From Pseudomonas sp. MM223 (lineage in GTDB: Bacteria > Pseudomonadota > Gammaproteobacteria > Pseudomonadales > Pseudomonadaceae), in contig OX352322.1 of the NCBI GenBank assembly GCA_947090765.1, positions 2,401,501 to 2,465,500 of the forward strand: a DNA stretch of 64,000 nucleotides, read 5' to 3'. Both the position numbers and the translations under genes were made by a program. Below the pieces are notes generated by a model that searched no databases, was not told the origin of the DNA, and worked only from the letters and a program-made list of their open reading frames with translations. Shown here piece by piece: positions 8,621 to 17,793 of the stretch. Every line of letters begins with the position of its first letter. Position 1 is the stretch's first letter.

Positions 8621-10888
8621 TCAGCTAGCAGTGTTTCGGGGGAGGGTGAAGTGGAAGCTGGCGCCCTGGTCGATCTGGCCCTCGGCCCAGACCCGGCCGT
8701 CATGGCGCTCGATGATGCGGCGCACACTCGCCAGGCCAATCCCTGTGCCCTCGAAGTCTTCCATGCGGTGCAGGCGCTGGAATACGCCGAACAGCTTGTT
8801 GGCGTAGGCCATGTCGAAGCCAACGCCATTGTCGCGGATGCAGATCTCGGTTTCGTCAGGATGCTGCACGGCACTGATGCCGATGTGTGCAGGGGTACGG
8901 CCGCGTGTGTACTTGATGGCATTGGCAATCAGGTTGTGCAACGCCATGTTGATGAACGCCGGGTCGCCGATCACCTTGGGCAGCGGGGCGATGTCCCAAA
9001 CGATTGCGCGGCCTTCGTAATCGGGCGCCAGTTCGCTGCGAATGGCATCGACCAGCGTGTTGAGGTCGACGTCGGACAGGCGCAAGGCCGAACGGCCCAT
9101 CTGCGAGAAGTTGAGCAGGTTGTCGACCAGGCTGCCGGCGAAGTGCGCCGCTTCCCCGATATGCTGCAGGTAGCGCTTGCCGCGCTCACTAAGGCCTTGG
9201 CCTTCGATTTCGCCAAGCAGTTCGGTATAGCCGGCAATGTGCCGCAGGGGCGCACGCAGGTCGTGGGAAACACTGTAGAAAAATGCTTCGAGTTCCTTGT
9301 TAGAACGGCGCAGCTCGCCAGCCAGCTGCGCCAGCTCTTCGGCCTTGCGCAGGACAATGCCCAACACCGCGGCGCGCAGCTCCAGCACACCCTCGATTAC
9401 CAGCGGGTCCCAGGGCTCGCTATAGCCGCGCAGTTCTTCCTGCCAGCGTTCGAAGCTGTGCCGCGGGTCGAGGCTGCCCTGCGGCCCGACCTGCTTGGTT
9501 GGTTTGCCGGCCCAGTTGACCGTGCGCACCTGCTCGGGCCGGAACCACAACAAGTAGTGCGAGTGGATTTGCGAGATGGCCACCGCCAGCACGCCACCGG
9601 CGTGACTGGCCAGTTCAGGCAGGTCTGTGATGTCGCGTCGCACGTTGTCACTGTGGAATACGCTGTCTTCGCTGCGCTGGCCAAGCCAGTGCACCAGCGC
9701 GGTTACCTGGGCTTCGGGCGGGGTCTGGCCGATCAGGTCACAGCGTTCGGCCGAGATTACCGCAGCGCCCTGGGCACCGGCAAAGGCCAGCAACACCTGG
9801 GGCAGGTCGCGCAAGCCGTCACTGACACTGTCGTGGTCGGCCATGGACGAGATCATGCGCACAATGTGTTGGCGCAACGCCAGCAGCTTGCGGGTACTGG
9901 CATGGGACTCGCGGGACTCGATTTGCAACGACAGCACACTGGCCAGCAATTCGCAGGCCGTGCGGGTACGCAGGTCCACCGTGTGCGGCTGTTGGTGGTG
10001 ACAGGACACCAGCCCCCACAGCTCGCCGTCCACCACGATCGACAGCGACATCGAAGCCAGCGTACCCATGTTGCGCATGTACTGCAGGTGTACCGGCGAT
10101 ACGCTGCGCAGCGTGGCGAAACTCATGTCCAGTGCCTTGCCGGTGTGCGGGTTGATGGCTGGCAGCAGGGGCGAGGGCTGGTAGTTGGCATTTTCGATCA
10201 CGCGGATGCGGTTGACCCGGTACAGCTCGCGCGCTTGGCGCGGGATGTCCGCTGCCGGGAAGCACAGGCCCAGGTAAGCGGGGTAGCCCGGGTCGGCGGC
10301 CTCGGCCAGCACCTGACCGTTGCCTTCGGCATCGAAACGGTACGCCTTGACCCGGCCAAAGCCGGTAATGCGTTTGAGCTGTAACACCGTTTGCTGCAGC
10401 AGGTCTTCCAGGCTGCTGGCCAATTGCAGGCTGCCGACAAAGCTGCGCACCAGCGGGTAGTAGTCGCCATGCCCGGCCAGTTCCGGCGGCAGGCGAGGGG
10501 GTTCGAATTCGGCAATCAGTACTTCATCGTGGCCGTGCACCAGCAAGTGCAGCGGGGTGCTGTACGGCGCACCTTGGCGCAAGCGCACGTCACCGATATG
10601 AAAGGGGAAGATTTCATCTTCAGGCAGCCGTGCTAGCTGCGCGTGCAGGTCAAAGCCGTCGCTGACCAGGTTGGCGAAAGGGCAATCCATCAGTTCACGC
10701 GCCGGCAAGCCCAGCCAGTGCTCGACGTTTTCACTCGCCTGCAGCACACGCAGGTCGGTGGCGTCCAGCACCAGCAAAAAGCCATGGGGCTGGATGCTGC
10801 CCGGCACGTGGATCGGCTCTTGGGCACAGCGCTCCATGGCTTCTGCCAGCGTGTTGTCTGCAGTCATCAATGAAAACGCTCCAGTCAT
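8621..10888 (-). CDS. bphP: bacteriophytochrome histidine kinase (PAS-GAF-PHY-HisKA-HATPase)
   Basis: This 755-residue red/far-red photoreceptor kinase carries Cys21 in ERCAQEPIHVPGSIQPHG, at the place used by bacteriophytochromes to attach biliverdin. The GAF domain has the FPAADIPRQARELY motif near residue 205 and SPVHLQYMRNMG further on. The kinase H-box is SVSHDLRAPLRHI, followed by an HATPase with LIANAIKYT and GTGIGLASVRRII. All key residues seem present, so it should be a working photoreceptor. No heme oxygenase gene (needed for biliverdin) is adjacent, so the chromophore must come from elsewhere in the genome. The start at 10888 is uncertain; ATG at 10867, preceded by GGAG, is an alternative. 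Confidence 0.93.
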   Translation of the reverse strand: MTGAFSLMTADNTLAEAMERCAQEPIHVPGSIQPHGFLLVLDATDLRVLQASENVEHWLGLPARELMDCPFANLVSDGFDLHAQLARLPEDEIFPFHIGDVRLRQGAPYSTPLHLLVHGHDEVLIAEFEPPRLPPELAGHGDYYPLVRSFVGSLQLASSLEDLLQQTVLQLKRITGFGRVKAYRFDAEGNGQVLAEAADPGYPAYLGLCFPAADIPRQARELYRVNRIRVIENANYQPSPLLPAINPHTGKALDMSFATLRSVSPVHLQYMRNMGTLASMSLSIVVDGELWGLVSCHHQQPHTVDLRTRTACELLASVLSLQIESRESHASTRKLLALRQHIVRMISSMADHDSVSDGLRDLPQVLLAFAGAQGAAVISAERCDLIGQTPPEAQVTALVHWLGQRSEDSVFHSDNVRRDITDLPELASHAGGVLAVAISQIHSHYLLWFRPEQVRTVNWAGKPTKQVGPQGSLDPRHSFERWQEELRGYSEPWDPLVIEGVLELRAAVLGIVLRKAEELAQLAGELRRSNKELEAFFYSVSHDLRAPLRHIAGYTELLGEIEGQGLSERGKRYLQHIGEAAHFAGSLVDNLLNFSQMGRSALRLSDVDLNTLVDAIRSELAPDYEGRAIVWDIAPLPKVIGDPAFINMALHNLIANAIKYTRGRTPAHIGISAVQHPDETEICIRDNGVGFDMAYANKLFGVFQRLHRMEDFEGTGIGLASVRRIIERHDGRVWAEGQIDQGASFHFTLPRNTAS

Positions 10889-11135
10889 ATCCGTCCATGT
10901 ATGGCCTAGGTGCCGGGCGCAGGATAAGTGTGGTTCACCCTAACAGAAACCAGGCACATTTACCGGCTCTCGGCCATTGGAGGCACGAGGATGGCCTGGG
11001 GTTCTGTACCGTTTCGGCTTTTTTTAAAGGGCCGCTATCGCTTTATCGCTAATACAAAAAAACGGCTTGATGCCACCTCCGTTGCGCTGCCTCGCTGCTA
11101 CGCTCTGTTGAGGACGTTTCGACAAGGATAACAAG
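10889..11135. other. divergent regulatory region between phytochrome and pilus operons
   Basis: These 247 bases hold the promoters of two oppositely transcribed operons. An AT-rich stretch (about 11018-11060) with T7 and A7 runs is the likely core for the pilus operon. I could not find a convincing sigma54 (-24/-12) element or a clear operator dyad. Confidence 0.5.
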
Positions 11136-11663
11136 GTGACGGAGCGCTTAATGGCCGCGTTGTTGGGCCTGTTGTTCAGCGGCAGTACCGTGGCAGCGGA
11201 TTTTCTCGTGGAAGTGCGTGTGCTGGTGCAGCGTGGCTGCATGTTGGTCAACCAGACACGCGACGCGGGAGCCCAGGCCCTGGGACGGATTGACCTGGGC
11301 ACGACGGCACGCCTGGACGGCCCCGGCGCGCCCCTGAGCGGCGTACTGCTGAGCCAGCGCCCGCCGCGCCTTGAGTGCAACCCGGACACCCCCTATCAGG
11401 TGCGAGTCGATGGCGGCCAGCATGGCGGCGTCGGCGAACTGCGTTACCTGGCCAGCGACGATCGCTCGGCCCGGCCCATTCCTTATCGCTTGTACCGCGA
11501 CGCTGCCTGGCGTGAGCCTTTGGCGGTGGGGGTTGCCCAGTCGGCGCGGGTGCCGAGCAGCGGCTCGGTCGAGTTACCGTTGTACGCACGCATCGACAAA
11601 CTGGCCTGGGTACCGAATGCAGGGGTGTACGCCGACCTGCTCAAAGTCACGGTCACCTGGTAG
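11136..11663 (+). CDS. spore coat U domain pilin-like protein (Csu operon, subunit 1)
   Basis: A 175-residue secreted protein with a signal peptide ending near TVAA. It has the spore-coat-U (SCPU) fold typical of Csu pilus subunits: an early cysteine after LVQRGC, a second in LECNPDTPY, the central IPYRLYRDAAW motif, and the C-terminal VYADLLKVTVTW strand. The GTG at 11136 was chosen because AAGGA lies seven bases upstream and it adds a positive charge to the signal peptide; ATG at 11151 is possible. It is the first gene of the operon. Subunits polymerise by donor-strand exchange on the cell surface and mediate attachment to surfaces. Confidence 0.85.
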   Translation: MTERLMAALLGLLFSGSTVAADFLVEVRVLVQRGCMLVNQTRDAGAQALGRIDLGTTARLDGPGAPLSGVLLSQRPPRLECNPDTPYQVRVDGGQHGGVGELRYLASDDRSARPIPYRLYRDAAWREPLAVGVAQSARVPSSGSVELPLYARIDKLAWVPNAGVYADLLKVTVTW

Positions 11664-11693
11664 GGATGCCATCATGCACAAGGACGCCTCGCC

Positions 11694-12230
11694 ATGAACC
11701 GCACTTCGATCCTGTTGCTTACCTTGGGCCCGCTGCTGGTTCCCGGTGGCGAGGCGCATGGCAGCACCACCGGCTTCATCCAGGCACGGCTGGTGATCAG
11801 CGCGGCCTGCCAGATCAGCAGCAACGACACGCAACCAGCCGTGTTGGGCAACCCGGGTGTACTGGACTTTGGCGAGCGCGGCCCTAACTGGGACCAGCCG
11901 CTGCGCAGCCGGGTTGACGAAGCGGGCGGCGAGGGCAGCCTGCAGATCAGCTGCACGCCCGAAGTACGGGCCTTCAACGTGCGGATCAATGGCGGTTTGA
12001 ATGGCGACGACGGCGTGCGCCGGCTGAGCAATGGCCGAGAACTGATCCCTTATCAACTGGCAGTCGACCCGGGCGGCAACAGCCGCTACGTCATCGGCCA
12101 GGCGCGTGCCTTCACCATCAACAGCAGCCAGCAAGTACCGATCCCCATTTACGGTGTGGTGGTGGCGCAACCGCGCTCACTGCCGGCCGGGCTTTACCGC
12201 GACACCCTCAGAGTGACCCTGGACTGGTAA
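11694..12230 (+). CDS. spore coat U domain pilin-like protein (Csu operon, subunit 2)
   Basis: A 178-residue SCPU-domain subunit with a signal peptide (MNRTSILLLTLGPLLVPGG...). It has the family's paired cysteines (ISAACQISS and QISCTPE), the VRINGGLNGD turn, a LIPYQLAVD strand, and the final LPAGLYRDTLRVTLDW pattern shared with its neighbours. It lies 30 bases after subunit 1. It is probably a minor subunit equivalent to CsuA or CsuB; the exact equivalence cannot be fixed without alignment. Confidence 0.85.
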   Translation: MNRTSILLLTLGPLLVPGGEAHGSTTGFIQARLVISAACQISSNDTQPAVLGNPGVLDFGERGPNWDQPLRSRVDEAGGEGSLQISCTPEVRAFNVRINGGLNGDDGVRRLSNGRELIPYQLAVDPGGNSRYVIGQARAFTINSSQQVPIPIYGVVVAQPRSLPAGLYRDTLRVTLDW

Positions 12231-12248
12231 CCACGCAAGGAGACTCCG

Positions 12249-12782
12249 ATGCGAACGAACCTTTCATGCTGCATGCTCGCAGGCCTGGGCCTGGCCTTGG
12301 CTTTCCAGGCCCAGGCCGCCACGGTGACCGGCAGCATAAGCTCGACCCTGACGCTGATTGCGGCGTGCCAGGTAAATGGTAGTTCGGGCACGTCGGGGCT
12401 CAACTTCGGTGCCTTGAACTTCGGTACCCAGGATGCCTTGTTCGTCACCGCCAATGCCCAGGTGCTGGGCGGTGGCGGTGGTGCCATGAGCATCCTCTGC
12501 TCGGCGGGTACGGTGCCTGCAATCAAGGTGCGCGCAGGCCTGCATGACGGCCAGTCGAGCGGTGGCACGCGTGCGCTTGCCGATGGTGCTGGCAACTTTG
12601 TGCCCTATGACCTCTATACCGACTCCGGGCGTACGACGTTGCTGGCCATCGACGGCACCATCACCCTGCCAACCAGTACTGGCGCGGCACAAACCGTCAA
12701 CCTGTACGGCAAGGCCGTGGGCAAGGCAGGCCTGCCTGCCGGGGTCTACAGCGACACGATCTCGGTCGAACTGTCGTTCTGA
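12249..12782 (+). CDS. spore coat U domain pilin-like protein (Csu operon, subunit 3)
   Basis: A 177-residue SCPU subunit. The signal peptide ends in FQAQA before ATVTGSIS. Cysteines occur at LIAACQVNG and SILCSAG, and the protein ends with LPAGVYSDTISVELSF. The glycine-, alanine- and threonine-rich, low-charge composition with short loops resembles a major rod subunit (CsuA/B type) more than its neighbours do; this is an impression, not an alignment. AAGGAG precedes the ATG by seven bases. Confidence 0.85.
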   Translation: MRTNLSCCMLAGLGLALAFQAQAATVTGSISSTLTLIAACQVNGSSGTSGLNFGALNFGTQDALFVTANAQVLGGGGGAMSILCSAGTVPAIKVRAGLHDGQSSGGTRALADGAGNFVPYDLYTDSGRTTLLAIDGTITLPTSTGAAQTVNLYGKAVGKAGLPAGVYSDTISVELSF

Positions 12783-12785
12783 GCC

Positions 12786-13289
12786 ATGCGCGGCTGGCTG
12801 GCAGGTGGCCTGACCGGGGTCGGCATGCTGTTGGCTGCCCCGCTGGGGGCGGTAACCAGCAGTACCTTTACGGTGACGGCGCAGATTGTTGCCGGTTGCC
12901 TGGTGGTGGGCGGTGTCACCAGTTACGGCACGCTCGATTATGGCTCGCAGTCGGCGCTGTCCAAAGGGTTGCTCAGCACCTCGCTGGGTGGCGCCACCGT
13001 GACATTCCAGTGCACGCCAGGCGTGGCCATGAGCATGAGCCTGGACGGCGGGCAAAACAGTGCCAGTGGCACACGCAACCTGAAACGTATGAACGGTACG
13101 CAAGTGCTGGCCTACCAGTTGTACCGGGACGCGGCCTACAGCCAGGCCCTGGGAATCGGCCAGAGCGTGGCCGTGAGCTATTCCGACCCGACGGCAATCA
13201 AGCTGCCGGTTTACGGGCGGGTCCAGCTGACCGGCGTGCTGCCGGCAGGAACCTACACCGATGTGGTGCAAGTGACGGTGACCTGGTGA
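12786..13289 (+). CDS. spore coat U domain pilin-like protein (Csu operon, subunit 4)
   Basis: A 167-residue SCPU subunit that starts three bases after the stop of subunit 3, so translation is probably coupled. A short signal peptide (MRGWLAGGLTGVGMLLAAP) is followed by TSSTFTVTAQIVAGC. The second cysteine is in FQCTPGVAM, followed by MSLDGGQNSASG, AYQLYRDAAY, and LPAGTYTDVVQVTVTW at the end. The classical Acinetobacter operon has three subunit genes before the chaperone; here there are four. Confidence 0.85.
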   Translation: MRGWLAGGLTGVGMLLAAPLGAVTSSTFTVTAQIVAGCLVVGGVTSYGTLDYGSQSALSKGLLSTSLGGATVTFQCTPGVAMSMSLDGGQNSASGTRNLKRMNGTQVLAYQLYRDAAYSQALGIGQSVAVSYSDPTAIKLPVYGRVQLTGVLPAGTYTDVVQVTVTW

Positions 13290-13328
13290 AGGCCAGCGCA
13301 CCAACGACAAGTGTCTAAGGAGAGCTGC

Positions 13329-14105
13329 ATGCGGGCAGGCGCGAAGTGGGCGCGTGGATTGATCGGATTGTTGTGGCTGGCAAGCCTGCCGGCCGGGGCG
13401 GCCACCTCGGTGCTGATCTGGCCGATCGACCCGGTGCTGGAGGCCGACCAGAAGGCCGGTGCACTGTGGCTGGAAAACCGTGGCACTGCGCCGGCCAACT
13501 TGCAGGTACGGGTATTCGCCTGGCGCCAGGGTGATTACCAGGAACAGTTCCAGGCGCAGCGCGAGATCATCGGCAGCCCGCCGGTTGCCAACATTGCCCC
13601 CGGGCAGAAGCAGCTGATCCGCCTGACCCGCACCGGCCCTTCACCCGCCGGCCAGGAACAGGCTTACCGCATCATCATCGACGAGATCCCGCCCGCCATC
13701 CCGGTCGAAAAGGCCGAACCCGGCACGACTGCGGCCATCCGTTTGCAGATGCGTTATTCGGTGCCGTTGTTCGTCTATGGCGAAGGGCTGTGGGGCAAGG
13801 CCGACCCGGAAGGCAAACGCAATGCCGAAGGCGTGGGCAAGCCGCAGCTCAGTTGGCGGCCGGTGACGGTGCAGGGCAAACCCTATGTAGAACTGCGCAA
13901 CACAGGGCCTGTGCATGCGCGGCTGACCGATGTGGTGGTGCAACAAGGCAGCCAGAGCAAGCCACTGGCCGAAGGCCTGCTGGGCTATGTGTTGCCGGGC
14001 GCCAGCATGCGCTGGCCGGCTCCGGTGGCGTCCACCAGCAGCAGCGTACTGAAGGGCAGGGTCAATGGCCAGAGCACGGCGGACGCTATCCGCCAAGGCC
14101 AATGA
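13329..14105 (+). CDS. csuC: Csu-type periplasmic pilus chaperone
   Basis: A 258-residue PapD-like chaperone with a signal peptide (MRAGAKWARGLIGLLWLASLPAGAA), two immunoglobulin-like domains, the ALWLENRG strand and IAPGQKQLIRLTRTG, which fits the conserved donor-strand region. It binds pilus subunits in the periplasm and delivers them to the usher. The ATG at 13329 was chosen over an upstream in-frame GTG because AAGGAG lies just before it. Confidence 0.88.
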   Translation: MRAGAKWARGLIGLLWLASLPAGAATSVLIWPIDPVLEADQKAGALWLENRGTAPANLQVRVFAWRQGDYQEQFQAQREIIGSPPVANIAPGQKQLIRLTRTGPSPAGQEQAYRIIIDEIPPAIPVEKAEPGTTAAIRLQMRYSVPLFVYGEGLWGKADPEGKRNAEGVGKPQLSWRPVTVQGKPYVELRNTGPVHARLTDVVVQQGSQSKPLAEGLLGYVLPGASMRWPAPVASTSSSVLKGRVNGQSTADAIRQGQ

Positions 14106-14117
14106 ACCAACGACTGA

Positions 14118-16511
14118 ATGCAGTGCAGGGGCCAGGGAGGACCCGGCAATGGTTGGAAACCGTGTGTGAAATGGCTCTCGGCGACGACGCGCCGCTGGTG
14201 CCTGGGGCTGGCCATGGTCAGTCCCGGGCTGGCGCTGGCCGACGACCTGCCCCCGCCGCCCACGGAGATGTCCGCCATCGCCGACGCCACCCTGTACCTC
14301 GACCTGGTGGTGAACCAGATGCCCAGGGCTGAGCTGGTACCGGTGCAGCAGCGGGCCGGGCAGTTGTACCTGGGGAGCGACGTTTTGCGCGCAGCGGGTA
14401 TCACGTTGCCGGGCAACCCCCAAGGCGAAGTTGCCCTGGAAAGCATTGCGGGGCTGCACACCGACTACGACAGCCAGAACCAGCGCCTGCTGCTGCAAGT
14501 ACCGCCTGCCTGGTTGCCAGACCAGCAAGTGGGCGATCGCAACCTGTACCCGGCCAGCGATGCGCGCAGCAGTTTCGGCGCCTTGTTCAACTACGACCTG
14601 TACCTTAACGACACCGATGAGGGCGGCACCTACCTGGCCGCCTGGAACGAGCTGCGCCTGTTCGACAGTTGGGGGACCTTCTCCAGTACCGGGCAATGGC
14701 GCCAGGCATTCAATGGCGCACAGGCGGACGATACTCGCCAGGGCTTCATGCGTTACGACACCACCTGGCGCTTTACCGACGAACAGCGCCTGCTGACCTA
14801 CGAAGCCGGTGACTTCGTGACCGGCGCCTTGCCCTGGAGCAGTTCGGTGCGGGTGGGCGGCTTGCAGCTGTCGCGCGACTTTGCTGCGCGCCCCGATCTG
14901 GTCACCTACCCGTTGCCGGCGTTCGCCGGCGAAGCGGCGGTGCCGACGTCGCTCGACCTGTTCATAAACGGTTTCAAGTCCAGCACCACCGAGTTGCAGC
15001 CTGGCCCGTACACCCTGACCAACGTGCCGTTCATCAACGGTGCCGGTGAGGCGGTGGTGGTCACCACTGACGCCCTTGGCCGGCAGGTGTCGACCACCTT
15101 GCCGTTCTATGTCACCAGCAGCCTGTTGCAGAAGGGCCTGTCGGACTACTCGGTAGCCGCCGGCAGCCTGCGCCGTGATTACGCCGTGCGCGATTTCAGC
15201 TATGGGCCGGGGGTTGCCACAGGCAGCCTGCGCTATGGCCTCAGCGACTTCTTCACCCTGGAAACCCACGCCGAAACTGCCGAGTCGCTGATGCTGGGCG
15301 GGTTGGGCGGCAACATGCGCCTGGGCAACTTTGGCGTGCTCAACGCCGCCCTGGCGCAAAGCCGGTTCGAGGGTGACAAGGGCCACCAGGTTGCCCTGGG
15401 CTACCAGTACAACAGCCAGCGCATTGGCTTCAGTTACCAGCGCCTGCAACGCCACGGCGACTACGCCGACCTGACCCGGGTCGATTCCCCGGACATGCAA
15501 CTGAGCAAAAGCAGCGAACAAGTCACGCTCAGCCTCAACCTGAACGAATACGGCAGCATTGGCGCCGGTTATTTCGACGTGAGAGCCGGTGATGGCACGC
15601 GTACCCGGCTGATCAACCTGAGCTACAGCCGGCCGCTGTGGGGCAGCAGCAGCGTGTACCTGTCGGCCAACCGTGAGGTCGGTGACAGCCAATGGGCGGT
15701 GCAGGCGCAGCTGGTGATCCCGTTCGACCTGCACGGCACGCTGGCGCTAGGCATGGAGCGCAGCAAGGAAGGCGAGAGCCTGCAACGGGTCAACTACAGC
15801 CACGCGGTGCCGGTAGGTAGCGGTGTTGGCTACAACCTGGGCTATGCCGCAGGCAGCGACCGTGATGCCTACCGCCAGGCCGACGTCACCTGGCGCTTGC
15901 AGTCGGTGCAGTTGCAGGCCGGTGTGTATGGCAGCAGCGGCGAGATGACCCGCTGGGCCGACGCCAGTGGCTCGCTGGTGTGGATGGATGCCGGCGTATT
16001 CGCTGCCAACCGCATCGATGATGCCTTCGTGGTGGTCAGTACCGCAGGCTACGCCGATGTGCCGGTGCGTTACGAAAACCAGGAAGTCGGCCGCACGGAT
16101 GCCAAGGGGCACTTGCTGGTGCCGTACAGCAGCGGTTACTACCGTGGCAAATATGAAATCGACCCCATGGACCTGCCACCGGATGTCCTTGCGCCAGACG
16201 TTGAGCAGCGAGTGGCGGTGCGTAGAGGCAGCGGCTATTTGCTGGAGTTCCCGCTCAGGCGTGTGATGGCGGCCAGCGTCGAACTGGTGGATGGCAGCCA
16301 GCAGGCGCTCAAACTGGGTAGCCGTGTTCTCCACGTTGAAAGTGGCAGCCAGGCGGTGGTGGGGTGGGACGGGCTGGTCTACCTGGAGAATCTGTCGCCT
16401 CATAACCGCTTGCAGGTGGACGTTGAAGGGGGTGGGCATTGCGAGGTGGCATTTGACCTGCCTGAGGCCCAAGGCTCGATCCCCTTGATTGGCCCATTGG
16501 TGTGCCGATGA
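14118..16511 (+). CDS. csuD: Csu-type outer membrane fimbrial usher
   Basis: A 797-residue usher that assembles and secretes the pilus fibre through the outer membrane. It has an N-terminal periplasmic domain, a long beta-barrel region with many repeated SxGYxYxSQRIGFSYQ-type strands, the plug region, and C-terminal domains ending with a cysteine (LVCR). The start is uncertain: ATG at 14118 has no ribosome site and yields a long leader, whereas GTG at 14166 would give a compact signal peptide ending in GLALADD. The stop overlaps the next start (ATGA at 16508). Confidence 0.9.
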   Translation: MQCRGQGGPGNGWKPCVKWLSATTRRWCLGLAMVSPGLALADDLPPPPTEMSAIADATLYLDLVVNQMPRAELVPVQQRAGQLYLGSDVLRAAGITLPGNPQGEVALESIAGLHTDYDSQNQRLLLQVPPAWLPDQQVGDRNLYPASDARSSFGALFNYDLYLNDTDEGGTYLAAWNELRLFDSWGTFSSTGQWRQAFNGAQADDTRQGFMRYDTTWRFTDEQRLLTYEAGDFVTGALPWSSSVRVGGLQLSRDFAARPDLVTYPLPAFAGEAAVPTSLDLFINGFKSSTTELQPGPYTLTNVPFINGAGEAVVVTTDALGRQVSTTLPFYVTSSLLQKGLSDYSVAAGSLRRDYAVRDFSYGPGVATGSLRYGLSDFFTLETHAETAESLMLGGLGGNMRLGNFGVLNAALAQSRFEGDKGHQVALGYQYNSQRIGFSYQRLQRHGDYADLTRVDSPDMQLSKSSEQVTLSLNLNEYGSIGAGYFDVRAGDGTRTRLINLSYSRPLWGSSSVYLSANREVGDSQWAVQAQLVIPFDLHGTLALGMERSKEGESLQRVNYSHAVPVGSGVGYNLGYAAGSDRDAYRQADVTWRLQSVQLQAGVYGSSGEMTRWADASGSLVWMDAGVFAANRIDDAFVVVSTAGYADVPVRYENQEVGRTDAKGHLLVPYSSGYYRGKYEIDPMDLPPDVLAPDVEQRVAVRRGSGYLLEFPLRRVMAASVELVDGSQQALKLGSRVLHVESGSQAVVGWDGLVYLENLSPHNRLQVDVEGGGHCEVAFDLPEAQGSIPLIGPLVCR

Positions 16512-17479
16512 AAGCCTGGCTGCGCGGCTTGTGGGTGGGTGTGCTGCTATTGCCGACAGGCATGGCCTGGGCACTTTGCTCATCGGTGGCTACATTGCCG
16601 GCTGCATTTGGCAGCGTTAATTCAACACAGGTTCGCACCACGGTACAGACTGCTTCCAGCCTTAACTCCGGGTTGCAGTGCACCGGCTCGCTACTTACCT
16701 TGCTCAGCAGCGGTGATCATTTCTACGCCACGATCACGCCTGCCTCGGGTGGGCTGGTGGGCCCGACAGGCGATGTCATCCCTTACACGCTGTATGCCGA
16801 CAACAGCACCAACTACCCGATCACCCGGGGGGTGGCCTACGACTTTGCCCGCAACGGTATCCTCGATCTGCTGGGGCTACTGGGCGGTACCACGCCCAAG
16901 GCGGTGCCGATCTACATGCGTACCCAGATAGGCAGCAATGTCGCGGCCGGGCTTTATCAAGAGAACCTGACCGTGGCCTGGAGCTGGAATTATTGTTCGG
17001 GCATTGGTGCGTTAGGATTATGCCTTGGGCGTGACATCGGTTCGGGTAGCCAGGTTTTGAACGTGAGCCTGACGGTGACCAACGATTGCCAGATCACCAC
17101 ACCCAATATCAGCTTCGCCAGTGCGCCTGTGGTGGCGGGGTTTGGCACGGTGAGCCAAGGCATCAATGTGTCGTGCACCAAGGGCAGCAACTACACGGTG
17201 GGGCTGGATGACGGGCAGAACGTGTCTGGCGGGCGGCGACGGATGAAGTCGTCGGCCAACAACTACCTGGCCTATGACATTTTCAAGAGTGCAGGGACGG
17301 TGCGCTGGGATTCATCGGGGGCGGCCAGGCGTTCCAGCACGGATGCCGACGTAAACCCCGGTGCCGGCACCGGCACGGGTAGCCAGGTGTTCAACTACAA
17401 CGCCAAGGTTTATACCGACCAGGCTACACCGCCGGCAGCCACCTATTCCGACAGTGTGATACTGGATGTGCAGTTCTGA
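16508..17479 (+). CDS. csuE: Csu-type two-domain pilus tip adhesin
   Basis: A 323-residue protein with a signal peptide (ending MAWA) and two SCPU-like domains. The first runs to about residue 165 and ends with LYQENLTVAWSW. The second begins LNVSLTVTNDCQITT and ends ATYSDSVILDVQF. In Acinetobacter CsuE this layout places the N-terminal adhesive domain at the pilus tip, which binds hydrophobic surfaces. The ATG at 16508 overlaps the usher stop by four bases, so translation is coupled. The last 147 bases (from 17333) are the source of three shortened copies downstream. Confidence 0.88.
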   Translation: MKAWLRGLWVGVLLLPTGMAWALCSSVATLPAAFGSVNSTQVRTTVQTASSLNSGLQCTGSLLTLLSSGDHFYATITPASGGLVGPTGDVIPYTLYADNSTNYPITRGVAYDFARNGILDLLGLLGGTTPKAVPIYMRTQIGSNVAAGLYQENLTVAWSWNYCSGIGALGLCLGRDIGSGSQVLNVSLTVTNDCQITTPNISFASAPVVAGFGTVSQGINVSCTKGSNYTVGLDDGQNVSGGRRRMKSSANNYLAYDIFKSAGTVRWDSSGAARRSSTDADVNPGAGTGTGSQVFNYNAKVYTDQATPPAATYSDSVILDVQF

Positions 17480-17510
17480 CTGAGCCTCGCGCCTGCCGCA
17501 GACGCGGTCC

Positions 17511-17627
17511 CCTGTAGGAGCGGCCTTGTGCCGCGATGGGCTGCGCAGCAGCCCCAAAATTGCAGAAAAAGCACAGATTGCCGGGGCTGCTGCGCAGCCC
17601 ATCGCGGCACAAGGCCGCTCCTACAGG
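17511..17627. repeat. REP-type inverted pair (family A), array copy 1
   Basis: Arms begin CCTGTAGGAGCGGCCTTGTG and close with the inverse at 17627. The central part has CTGCGCAGCAGCCCC and CTGCTGCGCAGCCC dyads. It immediately follows csuE and may end its transcript. Confidence 0.9.
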
Positions 17628-17645
17628 GACCGTGTGCGGCTGTGC

Positions 17646-17746
17646 TCCAGCACGGATGCCGACGTAACGCCAAGGTCTATACCGACCAGGCTACGCCGCC
17701 GGCAGCCACCTATTCCGACAGTGTGATACTGGATGTGCAGTTCTGA
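17646..17746 (+). repeat. csuE 3'-end fragment, copy 1
   Basis: These 101 bases repeat csuE 17333-17479 with 46 bases (17355-17400) missing; the frame runs into the same stop and still encodes the last 25-26 residues of the adhesin. It differs from the parent at a few bases (GTCTAT for GTTTAT, GCCGCC for ACCGCC). The tail lacks a REP pair: CTGCCG is joined directly to CTCCTACAGG. Confidence 0.92.
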
Positions 17747-17793
17747 CCGAGCCTCGCGCCTGCCGCTCCTACAGGGACCGTGTGAGGCCGTGC

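Noticed and set aside
8651..10384. 577-codon plus-strand frame opposite the phytochrome gene
   Set aside because: Antisense shadow of a gene with all phytochrome motifs.
13641..15734. 697-codon open frame on the minus strand opposite the pilus usher
   Set aside because: It is antisense to a well-supported usher gene, has the composition of a reversed high-GC frame (rich in Arg, Gln, Val, His) and no domain.
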